Shown here piece after piece: positions 14,045 through 26,065 of a stretch of DNA of 64,000 nucleotides; the stretch's first letter is position 1; each line of letters starts with the position of its first letter. The stretch comes from Neodontobutis hainanensis (taxonomy: Eukaryota; Chordata; Actinopteri; Gobiiformes; Odontobutidae). The DNA is taken from the NCBI GenBank assembly GCA_024349245.1, contig JALDNG010000005.1, positions 16,841,001 through 16,905,000 on the forward strand, written 5' to 3'. The notes under the pieces were generated by a model. The model had not been told where the DNA came from. It was given only the letters and a program-made list of their open reading frames with translations, and did no database searches. Made by a program: the position numbers and the translations under genes.

Positions 14045-14215
14045 GTACAATCACAGTTAGTTTCAGTTTGATCCCCTTTTTCTGAGAGATATAAGCCAAG
14101 ATATAAGTTAAACTCCTCGAATGAGGAATGAAATGTATTCAACTTCACCACGTCCTGATGCCTTCGTTTAAACCTTTTCTTCAATATGTCCTGGATGACT
14201 GAGAACTTTCACAGA
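14045..14215. repeat. Right inverted arm of the Penelope-like remnant
   Basis: This is the reverse-complement partner of 13355-13535. It also carries, on the minus strand, gttctcagtcatccagg (14190-14206), which recurs exactly on the plus strand at 23021-23037. Confidence 0.72.
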
Positions 14216-16069
14216 CATTCTTAATTATATTATTTAACCAGGTAAATCAATTGAGAACCAGTACCATGCGACTTGGCCAAGAAGCAGCACAAGATAATAG
14301 ACAGAATAAAAGATAGAGGAGGAGGGAAGTGATAGGCAACATCTATAACAAATAATAGTTATTATCCTGCAATGTACAGGATTAATAATGACACATTAAA
14401 AAGGCAAGTGGCTAAAAGCTAGTGCAATTATCTCGGACCATTAAGGTTTCGGTCTGTTGAGATGACAAAAGCTGCCTGGGAAGCCACTTAAGTACCCACA
14501 TTATTTGCAGCATCATATTAGTGATCTGTAGTCTACATACAGATTATTTTGTCTTCAGGAAACAATAGTATTTCTTTGACATTTGATTTTTGTGCACTGC
14601 TTCCTTGAGCATGGCCAGTTCTCCAGACGTCATCCACACAATCACAAATTACAGGTGAGACACGAACTATGTACACAGTGCACATACAAACCTACTTTAA
14701 AAGTCCTAGAATATCAATGCTGTGAGTAACCATGACCATAGCCAAAACAAGCCAGGAAAAAGTAGAACTTACCAGAGCTCACCCAGAATTAAACCAAGAC
14801 TAAACTTGGAAATAGTCATTTAGCAGGGTCATTATCTGTAGCAAGCATACCTGTTAGCTTTGAAGCTACATTCAAAGGCACTTGTCATTACATTAAAGAC
14901 AAACTGTTCCCTTTCTTCTACAGTGTGTTCCATTTTGCTTATGGAACTCTGGCTGTATTCAGGTAACAAGCAACAGTTTCATAACCTTTGACCTTATTCC
15001 AAACATGGTAACTACTGGCATAATAAACTCAACATGGAAGACTATCCATTTCTCTTCATTGTCAACACACACTAGACAGAAAGTGGATACAAACAGACTG
15101 GATGAATCGCTGTGTTAAAAAGCATTATCAAAAACACATTTTCTCCAAACTACACGGTGTCCTGGCATAAGCGTTGTGTTTGATAGCGCCTCATTTCCCC
15201 CTGCTGTTACACTGTACCTATTCCCTCTTTGTTGAACATGAGGGAAATGGCAAAACGACTTGCTTTTTAACTTGCTCTTAAATTCCAGTTTTGCATGGCT
15301 TTGATCTCTCCTGCCGCGCGCTTGTCACTCTTCAAAGCTGATGTGCCCTGCTTTTGATGGGGAAGAGAAATTCAAATAATCTGATAGGCCATCCACACAA
15401 ACATCCCGCAGAATGGGAAAGAGAGGGAGGGAGAGAATGGTGAAGCAGGGGATGAAAGAACCAGAGTAGGGAGATGGGCTGACAAAATGGCAACAAAATT
15501 CCCAATTAGGAAAAATGGAACAGCGTAAGTTTTTGCCATTTCCAACTTTCTTTTTCCGACAAAATACAATAACAGCCGCTGGAGTGTGGTGGGGAGACGT
15601 GTCAGTTTAGAGGCATCATGGGAAGAGATGTTTTTAAAAATAGTCACATTGGAGGTCTGTATGAGGGAGAAGAGCTGCAGAGAGCTCAGGTTTAATATCT
15701 CTCAAGTGAGAAGCAGTGACAGCCAGAGTCGCACACTGTTATCCTGATCCTTATAAAGAACACAACACACAGCACAGACAGTCCATTATGGAGTGCAAAC
15801 AGAATGGAAAATGAAGCGAGAAGCTCCCGGTGCCGACCTGAAATCAACTCCATCTCGAAAACCAAACGTATCTAAGGAACATAACCAGAAATGTACATTA
15901 CTATGCTGTAACCTAGATCTCTACTAAAAGTATGTACGTTCACCTAAATATCTAGAGGTGCACAAGCAAAAAAAAATACAGATTTATAAACCTAGCTGCA
16001 CCCAATCTCCCCTTTACGCAAATTGTCTGCATTTAAAACTGTTACAGGTGACACATTTTTTTTTTTTAT

Positions 16070-16265
16070 TATCACTTTATTATCCCAGTGGGAAAATTTA
16101 TTGACGGCAGCTACCACCAGGGCGCCCAGCATGTTTTGATGTTGGTAGAGGAAACAGGACTAACTGGAGAAAACCCACCCGAGCGCGGGGCGTACATGCA
16201 AAGCTTCACAAATGAGGCCCAAGAACCTTTTGGGACTTGAACCTATTCACAACGAAGGCAGGGCA
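16070..16265 (-). repeat. Teleost interspersed repeat, diverged copy
   Basis: On the minus strand it shows tttgcatgtacgccccgcgc and gggttttctccagttagtcc, a diverged copy of the family whose plus-strand consensus runs through tgcatgttctcccc and gggttctctccgggtact. I cannot assign a class to the family. Confidence 0.6.
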
Positions 16266-18469
16266 ACAGGAGGATAGAAAGAAAGTTTACCACCAATAGG
16301 TATTTTCAATTGGATGCTCACGGATGCTAATTACCATTTCAGGTACCTAATGAGTTTGCTGAAATGCTGAAGTAAGTGGAGTTATTTCACTATAATTTTG
16401 GTTAGATTCTGATACTACTGATACAGACTGGTATCAGAACAAGTATAGAAATAGAGTATATGCTGCCAGTAAAAAAAATCCTTTTATCAGGCCTGTTGAT
16501 CTAGTGACGTTATTAGTTCATAGTTTAATATGTAAGAAATTAAAAAGGAGGTGATACACAAAACAAGGACCCTCTTCCTCCATATTGCCGACATGACAGT
16601 ACACTTTCATGGTCAAGACCAGTGCCTACTATACAGTGCATACACTCACATGTAAACGATAGGAAACATGTTTAAAGGAAGAAATAGGCATCTATATGGC
16701 ATTAGATATCCAAATTTCTGTGACCTAAAAACTGAAATATGAAATACTAGAGAAAGTGTAAGAGAAAGTAGTCTCAACTCATCTCATTACAACAGGATCA
16801 ATTTCAAGTTTAACAAAACCTGAACTGCAATTTTTAAGTGTTTTGGCACCTCCACATTAGTGGCATTTTAAGAGAAAAACTTCAACAAAAAATATTTTGT
16901 TGTCTTCATGCAAGACTGTTGAAGGCCTTTTCCATGTTAGGGAAAAACAGCAGGGCTACATGTAATAATATGGCACTTGCCTTTGATAACAATAAGGAAT
17001 CAATAAAGCTTTTGTCAAATAAACATGAAATGATCTCTGTGGACTATTTCTTCTGCAGGTCAAAACATGTTATGTTCAAATGAAATAGCTTTTTGTAGGT
17101 TTATTCCTTTAATCAAACTTGAAGATTTTTTGGCAATACATATTGTATATACATAAATATACAAATAAATAGAAAAGGTCTTATAGATGTTAATGAAAAC
17201 TACTTCATGACATCTTCAAATCTCACCTATCTCTTGCCAATTCCAAAAATTGAATTAGACTTTGGTTGTCTAAATGGTATGTCATTTGTCCTCACGCTTG
17301 TCTTATTCATTAGGTTTTGTCTGCGTTTCTGTTGCCATATTGGACTCAGTCTCACTGCCTCCTCCTGTTTCTCCCAGGAGGACACCGGCAGAGAGAGTCC
17401 CATCAATACCAGCAGAGGAAGGTTAGCCTGCTCTACCGGTGACAGTGTTACCAAGACATTCCTCTCCATTTTCTTCTATGGTCAATTAAATTGAATCATT
17501 GGAGTTTCTAAGGTTTCCTGAGGTTATATCTTTGCAAAGTGACTTTATATTTAAAGATAAAAGAGAAAGATTTAGTGAAACAAAGCTCAAACCTTTCACG
17601 GCAGATGTCTAAGAGACAATTCAGTTTGAGGTGTGAACAGACCGAAAAACATCAGAGAGAGCAACTGTCAAGTAATCTTTCTTTAATGAAGAGAGGAAAC
17701 TGAAGAGACAGGTATGGGGAAAACCTGGCACCATATTCAATAAAGAAGTTTCACAGAAAGCATCTGATATAACGAGAAATTGTGAATGAATGTTCCAACT
17801 ATATAGATATAAAACTTGGATGCAGAATGGTTGTGTCAGATCTAAATTTCAAATAAGTTCCCCATTGAAAGATATGAATGGTTTTAGATTGAAGTAAACA
17901 CATGACTGACAAGAGGCAGAAAACCATACACTCGCTTATCCATTCAGTATCTGTAATTTAGTCATTTATTGTCACCAGTTTACCTAGATGCGTGGTATTA
18001 TTCACAAAATTGCTCTGGTGTCCACTCTACTGCTGGCCATGTTAACTAGCGGTGCTAACATGGCTTCCTTGTGGACAGCCGGCTGTGTTGTTTTGCCTTT
18101 TTTCACGTCACATCTGGCGTTTCTCTAACTGGTTAACATTATGCCCGTAAACCCCACCTTTGAAACTGAATGCAAGAACAGGGTACCAGTAACTTCTTTG
18201 TATGGAACAGGAAAAGAGTTAGTTGCGGGGTTTTTCTGATTTCTGTCATGAAATCAGTCAAACCCCTAAATCTATATTTTGCAGTAGTGTTGCTTTTAAA
18301 GTATAAGCTCTAATTTTGTCCTCTAAATTATTGTTAGTGTTCTGGCAACATAGCATTTTTTCAGACTGACTGTTGCATTACTCATAGCTTTTGGATCATC
18401 CCATTCCAAGAACTGCTTGTGCCGATAAACTTGGGTCTTAAGTGGGAAAGTCTAATTGAGTTGCATTTA

Positions 18470-18690
18470 CAAACCCGATTCCAAAAAAGTTGGGACACTG
18501 TACAAATTGTGGAGAAAAAAAAAACAGAATGCAATGATGTGGTTTAAATTTCAATGTTTTATTTAGAATACAACATAGATGACATATCAAATGTTTAAAC
18601 TAGAAAAATGTATCATTTTAAGGAAAAAATAAGTTGATTTTAAATTTCATGGCATTAACACATCTCAAAACAGTTGGGATAAGGCCATGT
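18470..18690. repeat. Tc1-like left inverted repeat
   Basis: It starts at TA with CAAACCCGATTCC and continues with acagaatgcaatgatg, acaacatagatgacatatca and, internally, a second cagttgggat motif near 18671. The same blocks occur inverted at 19790-20003. Confidence 0.85.
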
Positions 18691-19640
18691 TTACCTCTGT
18701 GTGTCCCCTCTTTTTTTTTTATAACAGTCTGCAAACGTCTGGGACTGAGGAGACAAGTTGCTTAAGCTTAGAAATAGGAATGTTGTCTCATTCTTGTCTA
18801 ATACAGGCTTCTAGTTGCTCAACTTTTTAGGGCTTCTTTGTCACATCTTTCTCTTTAGGATGAGCCAAATGTTTCTTTGGGTGAAAGCTCTGGCCATTTC
18901 AGTCCCGGATCCTTCTTCTACGCAGCCATGATGTTATAATTGATGCAGTTTGTGGTCTGTCATTGTCATGTTGGAAAATGCAAGGTCTTGAACGAGAAGA
19001 CGTCTGGATGGGAGCTTATGTAGTTCTAGAACGTGGATATAGCTTTCAGCATTCATGGTGCCTTTCCAGATGTGTTAACTGCCCAGGCCACAAGCACTCA
19101 TGCAACCCCATACCATCAGCAATCCAGGCTTCTGAACTGAGCGCTGATGAACACTTGGGTTGTCCTTGTCCTCTTTAGTCCAAATGACATGGTGTTTTCC
19201 AAAAAGAACTTCAAATTTTGATTTGTCTGACCACAGAACAGTTTTCCACTTTGCCACAGTCTATTTTAGAAGAGCCTTGGCTCCAGAGAAAACGCCTGCA
19301 CTTCTGGATCATGCTTAGATATGGCTTCTTTTTTGAGTTTTTGACGGCAACAGCGCATGGCACGGTGGATTGGGTTCACCAACAATGTTTTCTGGAAGTA
19401 TTCTTGAGCCCAAGTCCATTACAGTATTATTCCTGTTTGTGATGCTGTGCCATCTAAGGGCCCAAAGATCACGAGCATCCAGCATGGTTTTCCGACCTTG
19501 ACTCATACGCACAGAGATTGTTCCAGATTCTCTGAAGCTTTGGGTGATATATGGTTGATCAACACTGTAGATGATGATAACTTCAAACTCATTGCAATTT
19601 TTCTCTGAGAAACTCCTTTCTAATATTGCTCCATTATTTT
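18690..19640 (-). pseudogene. Tc1-like transposase pseudogene
   Basis: Several frames together cover a Tc1 transposase. From 19512 the frame includes G-R-K-T-M-L-D-A-R-D-L, part of the N-terminal DNA-binding region. From 19254 it reads K-W-K-T-V-L-W-S-D-K-S-K-F, containing the first catalytic Asp, then Q-K-P-G-L-L-M-V-W-G-C. In a shifted frame near 18930-18990 there is Q-H-D-N-D-R-P-Q-T-A with the second Asp, then S-W-L-R-R-R-R. The third acidic residue region (near 18870-18890) is disrupted. No frame longer than about 65 codons remains, so no active enzyme is made. Confidence 0.87.
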
Positions 19641-19789
19641 TTGCTGCAGCATTGGGGGAATGCCTTCCTTAACTTGCCACTCTGAGAGGCTCTTTTTATC
19701 CCCAAGCATGTTGCCAATTGACCTAATAAGCTGCAAATTGGTCCTCCAGCTGTTACTTATACTGTATGTACAGTTAACTTTTCCGGCCA

Positions 19790-20003
19790 CTTATTGCTAC
19801 CTGTCCCAACATTTTTTGGAATGTGCTGCTCTCATGAAATCCAAAATGAGCCAATATTTGGCATTACATTTCAAAATGTCTCACTTTCAACATTTGATAT
19901 GTGATCTATGTTGAATTTTAAATAAAATATTGAAATTTGAAACATTCACTGCATCATTGCATTCTGTTGTTATTCACAATACACTATTTTGGAATCGGGT
20001 TTT
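19790..20003. repeat. Tc1-like right inverted repeat
   Basis: This is the reverse complement of the left end: ggaatcgggttttt at the tip, catcattgcattctgttgtt inside, tgatatgtgatctatgttg, and an inner tgtcccaacattttttgg copy at 19802-19819. The arms have diverged, with small indels. Confidence 0.83.
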
Positions 20004-20106
20004 TATGTTTATGGTCATTGTCCTTGTTTCATGGGAATAATAATTAAACATAGGGGATGGAATGAGAAGCAGACATCTAACCAAAGTTCCTCCATTTATT
20101 TTATAT

Positions 20107-20350
20107 GAATGGAGCAGTAGCTCAGTGGTAGAGCGGCCATCCTTCATCCTTCAATGTTATGATGTTCTGGGCAGTTCGAGCCTGGCTCGAACCGCCCAGA
20201 ACATCATAACATCCGGCTCTCCCCACAATTCATACTGTTGTTGTGTCCTTGGGCAAGACGTTTAACCCATCTTGTCTCTAGTGGTGTTCCAGCTGTAACA
20301 CTGGTAAAGCGTTTTGAGTAGGTGGAAAAGCACTATATAAAAATATTTAA
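20107..20350 (+). repeat. tRNA-headed SINE with internal palindrome
   Basis: The head contains the A-box-like agtagctcagtggtagagc and a B box within ggttcgagcc. The body reads cttgggcaagacgtttaacc and ends aaagcgttttgag...aagcactatataaa, typical of teleost tRNA-derived SINEs. The B-box region has been duplicated in inverted orientation (20156-20210, listed separately). It is a SINE and not a tRNA gene: there is no complete cloverleaf and the body is SINE-specific. Confidence 0.8.
20156..20210. repeat. 55-bp near-perfect palindrome in the SINE
   Basis: The left arm 20156-20182 and right arm 20184-20210 are 27 bp each, inverted, with one mismatch (A versus G in the ggc[a/g]gttcgagcc segment) and a 1-bp spacer at 20183. 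Each arm contains a copy of the SINE B box. It could form a stable cruciform or hairpin. Confidence 0.95.
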
Positions 20351-23007
20351 ATAATGATAGGTAGAGGTGGTCTTTCTTCTTTCTGTAAGACCTGGAATAA
20401 ATAATCTTTTTTCAGACTGGGATTAAGACTCTCTTCTCAATCAAAACGCAGGTATCTGGCAGAGATGGAAGCTCATTGAGGGACGTGTCCAAATTGTCTT
20501 TTTCTAAATTTTTCTGGTAAAGACAGTGGGACAAAGAGGCAGGACTTGAGCCTACACATGTATCAAGAGGCTGGATTTATGAGTGATGTGTGTTTTGCTT
20601 TTAACCAATCACAGGGCTTTCCTCTAGTACAGCGCTGATTATTATTATCATTAAATTATTACCATTATTATTTCTTTACCTTTATTTTAGTCATTGGACT
20701 GTGTTATAAAAAACTATTCTCTTTTATTTTTTTATTTATTGCTAAGCTCCTCTTCTTTTTAATATGAAATGAGCAGACTGTAATAAAAATACTTCGGACA
20801 AGCCTATCACTCATTTTATTATAAACAAAGTCACTTACATCCAGATAAAACACATTTTATTATTATTTTGGCAGAATTGTGTGATAATTTATTTAATTGT
20901 GCAAATTTTGTGCACAAAACGAAACCTACAGCTACATGTCTGGACGTGCTCTGTGTCAACGTGAGAGAAACAAGTGGATTATTTTATATAAACTGTGAAT
21001 ATTTTAATTGTTCAGTGGACTAAGGAAACCACACAGGGATTTTTCTTTTACTCATGTCATATAAAGGTGTCCTTGTTGTTTCATGCGGCAGTTAATTGGT
21101 CTAAATCACAAGCTCTGGAGCATCTGTCAGGAATTGATCCAGGCCAAGGCAAAGGAATGTGGATGATAGTAGCACCAATGAATTTAGGACCGTATTTTCA
21201 CAATGCCCCAAACCACAGACCCTGACCCATCTCCAAATCAGGCTGCGTCCCGGTGAGTTTCCTGTGTAATAAAGAGCTCTGCTTTCTCCTTGTTTAAGCT
21301 TAACTTTTACTCTTTCTCCATAATGTGTATATTAATATTTAGCCATGCGCTGTAGCATAAGGATTTTTTTAAGCAAACCAGAGCTTTTGTGCTTTGATAA
21401 AGCTGCTGTTGTAAAGTAATATATAAATAAAATTGGCGGTAGATTGTTGATTGTTGATGTTTCAGGATACAAGTCCAAATAGATTAGAGAATATAAATTT
21501 GAGAATATTTAAAATATTTTCAAATTTATTTTACATATTTTAAATAAATACAATTAATATTGTATTTAATAATTAGCAATTTAATACATTTATACATTTA
21601 TTTTTTCGTCAGTCAGTACTTTGATCAGCTGCGCCACGCCTCGCCTCGCTTTTTTAACCACCAACCCTCACAGCGCTGGTAGAGCCACAGACGAGCAGAA
21701 GGTGTCTGCGTCGGGCTCAAGATAGCAAATATATCTTGATCACTGCTAGGCCGGCGCCGCCGCAAGATACAGCCCATGGTCTTTGATATATTTCTTGACT
21801 CACACATCTCTGCAGGGTGCTTTTCATTGACTGTGATTCCTGTACTCTGTTTGGAAAATCCTTCAACTATGTTCTGTCAGATTTTTACTGTTCTGCACAA
21901 AAAGAATTTACCCTGTTCTAGAATTAAATGGTAGACTGGGGAAAAGGGGCAATTAGAAAAAAAAAACTAATATTAATGCAAGTTAAGAAGTGAGCCACAA
22001 GCCCAATTATGACATTAGCCAGGCAATTCAGTCAAGCTGTGAGCACCAGGAAAGGACAGGCAGCATTGGTGCAACATGGCATTCATTCCCCCGCTTCACC
22101 ATGAGAATGAGAACAAAACATTAAGCCATTCTCTGGATAAAAAGAACCACATTTTCCCCTATTCTGTGATGGGAACAGTGGGAAGCAAAGGCCGTCACTC
22201 TTTTCTTAGCTGCCAAAACACAGCGCAGACCCCCCAGAGAGCCACAACTCATTAAACTGCTCCATTCTCCCAACACAACACTGAACCTGGTCTTGGGCGC
22301 ACTAAGGGACATCTCAGGAGATAATTGCAATGAAGAGTTGGAGAGGAGTTGGAAGGGTGCCTGAAGGGGCAGGATGGGGCATGAAGACAGAGGGAATAGA
22401 AGAAACATTTGGAGAATTGGTTTCTGCTTAAGCTCCTTTACATTTCAATGAATATAGAAGTTGGAAAGGAAAAAGTGGATAGCCCCTAACTAACTTTAAA
22501 TTAATTTCTAATTAAATACTTCTATGTAACGTTTTAAGAATCATATTCAAGAGCAAAAAAGTTGTGCCAGTCAGTCTTGTTACTAATGCAACAACTTAAA
22601 AGGATCAAACACTCTTTTAATTTTTAGACAGTGCTCAATTTATTTGTAAAAAGGTTGTATTGGGACATTCCAGGTTCTATTAAAAACTGTTTTACATTTT
22701 TTGTGATTGTAGTTTTTAGAAGGGTCCAAGTTTGACTGAATTAATCATGCTTTTTGTGGTACAGAAAGGGGTCATGAGTCAAAAGAGTGTTGATCTATTT
22801 ATATTACAAGTCATTTGCAGAAGGACTGTGTCAAAGCTAAAACATTACCAGTGCTTTCAGTAAACATACATCCATATTTCTTCACATTTATATGAATAAT
22901 ATATATTCATATAACTGACCAATCAATCTGTAAGCACACATTTCTCACACATTTCAGCATGGCCAGATCAAGTGTAAACAGGGGAGACATTGAGGGATAA
23001 GTGTGAA

Positions 23008-23145
23008 CATGTCTGTGAAGGTTCTCAGTCATCCAGGTCATCTTGAAGAAGAGGTTAAAGCAAAAGCATCTGTCATCAGTTTTCAAGGTGAAGACGTTTC
23101 GTTTCTAATTCTAAGAGACTCACTTTTCACTTTGAAAACTGAGAT
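23008..23145 (+). repeat. Solo terminal segment of the same Penelope-like family
   Basis: A third copy of the flank sequence with no coding part nearby. It contains gttctcagtcatccagg (23021-23037), a gaagaagaggttaaa block, and a 21-bp segment (23078-23098) identical to 13387-13407 in the left arm of the other element. It is probably a 5'-truncated copy or a recombination remnant. Confidence 0.68.
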
Positions 23146-23964
23146 TTTGAACAGATGTCAACTTTTAGCACTTGATATTCCCAAGTAGCTAAGGAGAAGG
23201 TGACAGAAAGGCAGGGATTGAGGAGCAAAAATAGCTCTGTTTTCTTGATCGAAAATATGTATGTTGTTGATTTGTATTAACATGTCAACAAGAGATACTG
23301 TATGTAGCCATTATGTCAAACTTGACATCCTAACTTTTCATCTGGGATGATGCGGATGGTAGGTCAATATCGTACATATCAGGATTTCCTGGTGATATGG
23401 ACAAGGACTGTGACATATTCCAATTGTGCTGTGTCTAACATTATAACTCAAGCTAACATTGCTTACCAGATGCAAAGGCAAATTCTGTATTTTGCAAATT
23501 AGGGATAGATGATAGACATTTGTGATCATTCTCGTCCAAATGGCACAGAATGTAGAACAGTACGTAAGCCTCAATGTCTTTTCAGATTCCTTGTTATGCA
23601 GGGTCATAAAGTTCAACAGGGTTAACTTACTGTGACAACATAAAACAACACAGTGGTATTCATACAGATAGTTTCCACCTAATTCATGTAATGAGGACCT
23701 TCCTGCTGTGGGAATTCTTTGTAAAATACTCTAGTTTGTTGATGGTGTTTGGGTAAGAGCCATATCTGATATTGGTTTGAAAAAACAGGGCATTGTGCAA
23801 AACATAAAAAAGGTTGATAAAATCAAATGTAACCAAATTATACAAAATCTTTAAAAGCAAAACACAGAAATTAAGTGAAGGACATTTATAGAAGTGGACG
23901 AGATTTTCTGCTGCTTCCACACTTTTCGTTTTCAGCTAATATCACAGCAGAAAGGCAAACTCTA

Positions 23965-24215
23965 ACTCAAGCTGCTGCCACATGCTCCGTCCGGACTGCC
24001 CGGCCAATCAGCAGCACCCTAAAGGACGGTTGAAAGTCCTCCTGGCGACCCCCAGGCTAAAGGTGGGGTCCGGGACCAATCAGACCCAGGGCAGCCATGA
24101 AAGAGAGAGGAGCATCCGGCAAGAGGAGAGCGGCTCTGAGGGACGGCACCAGAGGGGTCAGCCTGGACACTGACAGTTATTTAGTGAGAGGTTGAGTGAC
24201 ATGTCACTCACAACA
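23965..24215. promoter_or_regulatory. GC-rich block with two CCAAT boxes and an 18-bp palindrome
   Basis: The block is much richer in G and C than its flanks, with two plus-strand CCAAT motifs (ggccaatcag near 24002; gaccaatcag near 24075) spaced about 73 bp apart. The perfect palindrome TGAGTGACATGTCACTCA lies at 24193-24210. No TATA box or downstream exon is evident. It could be an intronic regulatory element or an unannotated promoter. Confidence 0.3.
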
Positions 24216-24808
24216 GTACTCAGCCTTTGTACAAGGGGCCAGGTCTAATGGGACTGTCACTTTCTAATTGTCCGATTGGGGAGGCTGAGAAAGGCCAGGA
24301 AAATGACAATAGATACATATAAGCTGGCAAACAAAATCCAAAGGGCACTGGTGTTGTGTTGGGAAAATGACTCAGCATTGTATGGAAACATTAAAGGTCT
24401 AATTGATGCTCCTATTGCTATCAACATGCTTGATAAAAAAGTGATTTATTCTTAATACAAGTAATGAACAAACAAATTAAATAATCAACCTTAGCTCAAA
24501 TGGATTTTTTATGGCATGTAGCTGTTAAAGAAAGAAGATATACGTTAAAAACACTCTAGTGGAGGAGCAGGGGAACTTGAAAAGCCTCTTGCTTACACGA
24601 TGCCAAGTTCTAGCCATTGTTTGGAGAAAGAAAGAAACGTTAGCTTGGAAAGAATATGTTTACATCAAGACTTCCTGTAACCATTTCAAAATGCCAGTTG
24701 TTGGATTTTACAGCAGAAGTTAGCACTTTATTTTGGGAGAGTCAGAAAAGGACAGAGCATTAGAGCTGCACAGTCCTTGGTGTAAATTGATGCTCTTAAA
24801 ACGTTGAC

Positions 24809-25027
24809 ATTTACATTTATTCATTTAGCCGACACTTTTATCTAAAGCGACTCACATTGTTCTACAGTATTCACCAGTGTTACAGCCACTGGAGGCAAGG
24901 AGGGTTAAGTTAAGGTTAAGCCCAACGACACAACGACAGTATGAACTGTGGGGAGAGCGGGAATCAAACCAACTACCTTCGGGTTGAAAGACGTCGGGTT
25001 GCACTACCCACTGAGCTACTGCCGCCC
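24809..25027 (-). repeat. tRNA-headed SINE with L2-type tail
   Basis: On the minus strand the head starts ggggcggcagtagctcagtg and the tail ends agcgactt-like ataaaagtgtcggctaaatg. The tail matches the widespread fish 3' end thought to be recognised by L2-clade LINE machinery. A likely target duplication, cgttgac, lies at 24802-24808 and 25028-25034. Confidence 0.85.
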
Positions 25028-25859
25028 CGTTGACACTGCAGACGGGGTTAGAGTATACTGTACGAGTGGCATAAACAGAATACAATTATTTTGTTGTTTT
25101 TTTTGTCTTTTAAAGTTTTTTAAAAGTTATAGTCTGTGTATTAAACACATTTTCCCAATATATTTTTAAATTGTATGAATACAATTGATGTGCAGTTTTT
25201 ACGAGACATTTGTGTATTTGATTTAATGTTCATATTTTATTGTTTAATACCTGTGTTTCCAAGTTATGCTAATGTATAATGTACTGTAGACAGCGAATAG
25301 AAAACAACTCATTCAACAGAATCTACCGAGTTTCTACAATGGTCCAGAATGTGCCTATGAAAACCCTGCACTTACGTAGACTGTTCTGCAAACTGCACAG
25401 AAGCTGCCATAAAAACTTTTAAAAAGATCATTTAAAAATAATCTAAGCAGTCTCTTTCCTGTTTTGATGTTAATGGTACACATTAAACATGCCTCCGCTG
25501 CAGCAGGAGGCTCTGCCCTTGAGGAATCACAGGCAGTAAAGAAGTAAATAATTTGGCTGTGGTGTTGTTGAAGGAGGTGGGTTAGAGAATTACTCATCAC
25601 GCCATAGTCGGGAAAGTGGAACAGGATTAAAACAAACTTTATTCCTGGAGACCTCGTTGTTTTTGTGGATGATTCAGCACAGAGACGCTGCACGATTCTG
25701 GGACACATTCAGAGGCTTGTGTCAGACCCAAAAAGGAGCGTGGCATGAACAGAATTAAACCAAAAAAGAGACATGCCAACAACTCTGTCGGCTGTCTCCA
25801 ACTAAAGCTGAGTGTGAACATCAATCACACGCACAAGCTAAATGTAGCCTACGGAACGG

Positions 25860-26065
25860 CGCACTATATCATTTAGATCCCATATGGGCCCCTTGATTAA
25901 AGCTTTAACGAGCAAATGATTGCGTGAACGACTGCTTCTTGGCTCTGTTGATATGAACTGCCATGTAATAGGAAATTGGGACGGACTTATTAGTGCCATT
26001 AGGGATACTAAAAATGGTTATGGTTAATTAAATGATAATCGGTACCTGCTGTCGATAGCTAATGG
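25860..26065. promoter_or_regulatory. Candidate conserved non-coding element
   Basis: A unique block with ccttgattaaagctttaacg, gcaaatgattgcgtgaacg, and ggttaattaaatgataatcg followed by tcgatagctaatggg. It has a dense cluster of TAAT-core sites and no repeat similarity. Enhancer function is a guess from composition. Confidence 0.3.

Larger units (their letters stand above)
18470..20003 (-). mobile_element. Tc1-like transposon, nearly full length, inactive
   Basis: The element is about 1.53 kb. It lies between TA dinucleotides (18468-18469, 20004-20005) and has inverted ends CAAACCCGATTCC / AAAACCCGATTCC. The inverted ends extend imperfectly for about 190 bp, with internal copies of the gttggga motif, an IR/DR-type arrangement. 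The transposase is coded on the minus strand, roughly 19640 to 18690, but is broken by several frameshifts and stops. It is a member of the abundant teleost Tc1 group. Confidence 0.9.

Noticed and set aside
20107..20190. Possible tRNA gene
   Set aside because: A-box and B-box motifs are present, but the sequence continues into a SINE body and the acceptor stem does not pair, so it is a tRNA-derived SINE head. The same applies to the other four SINE copies.
24948..25169. Plus-strand frame across the SINE at 24.8 kb
   Set aside because: It is the complement of a SINE and carries no protein signal.
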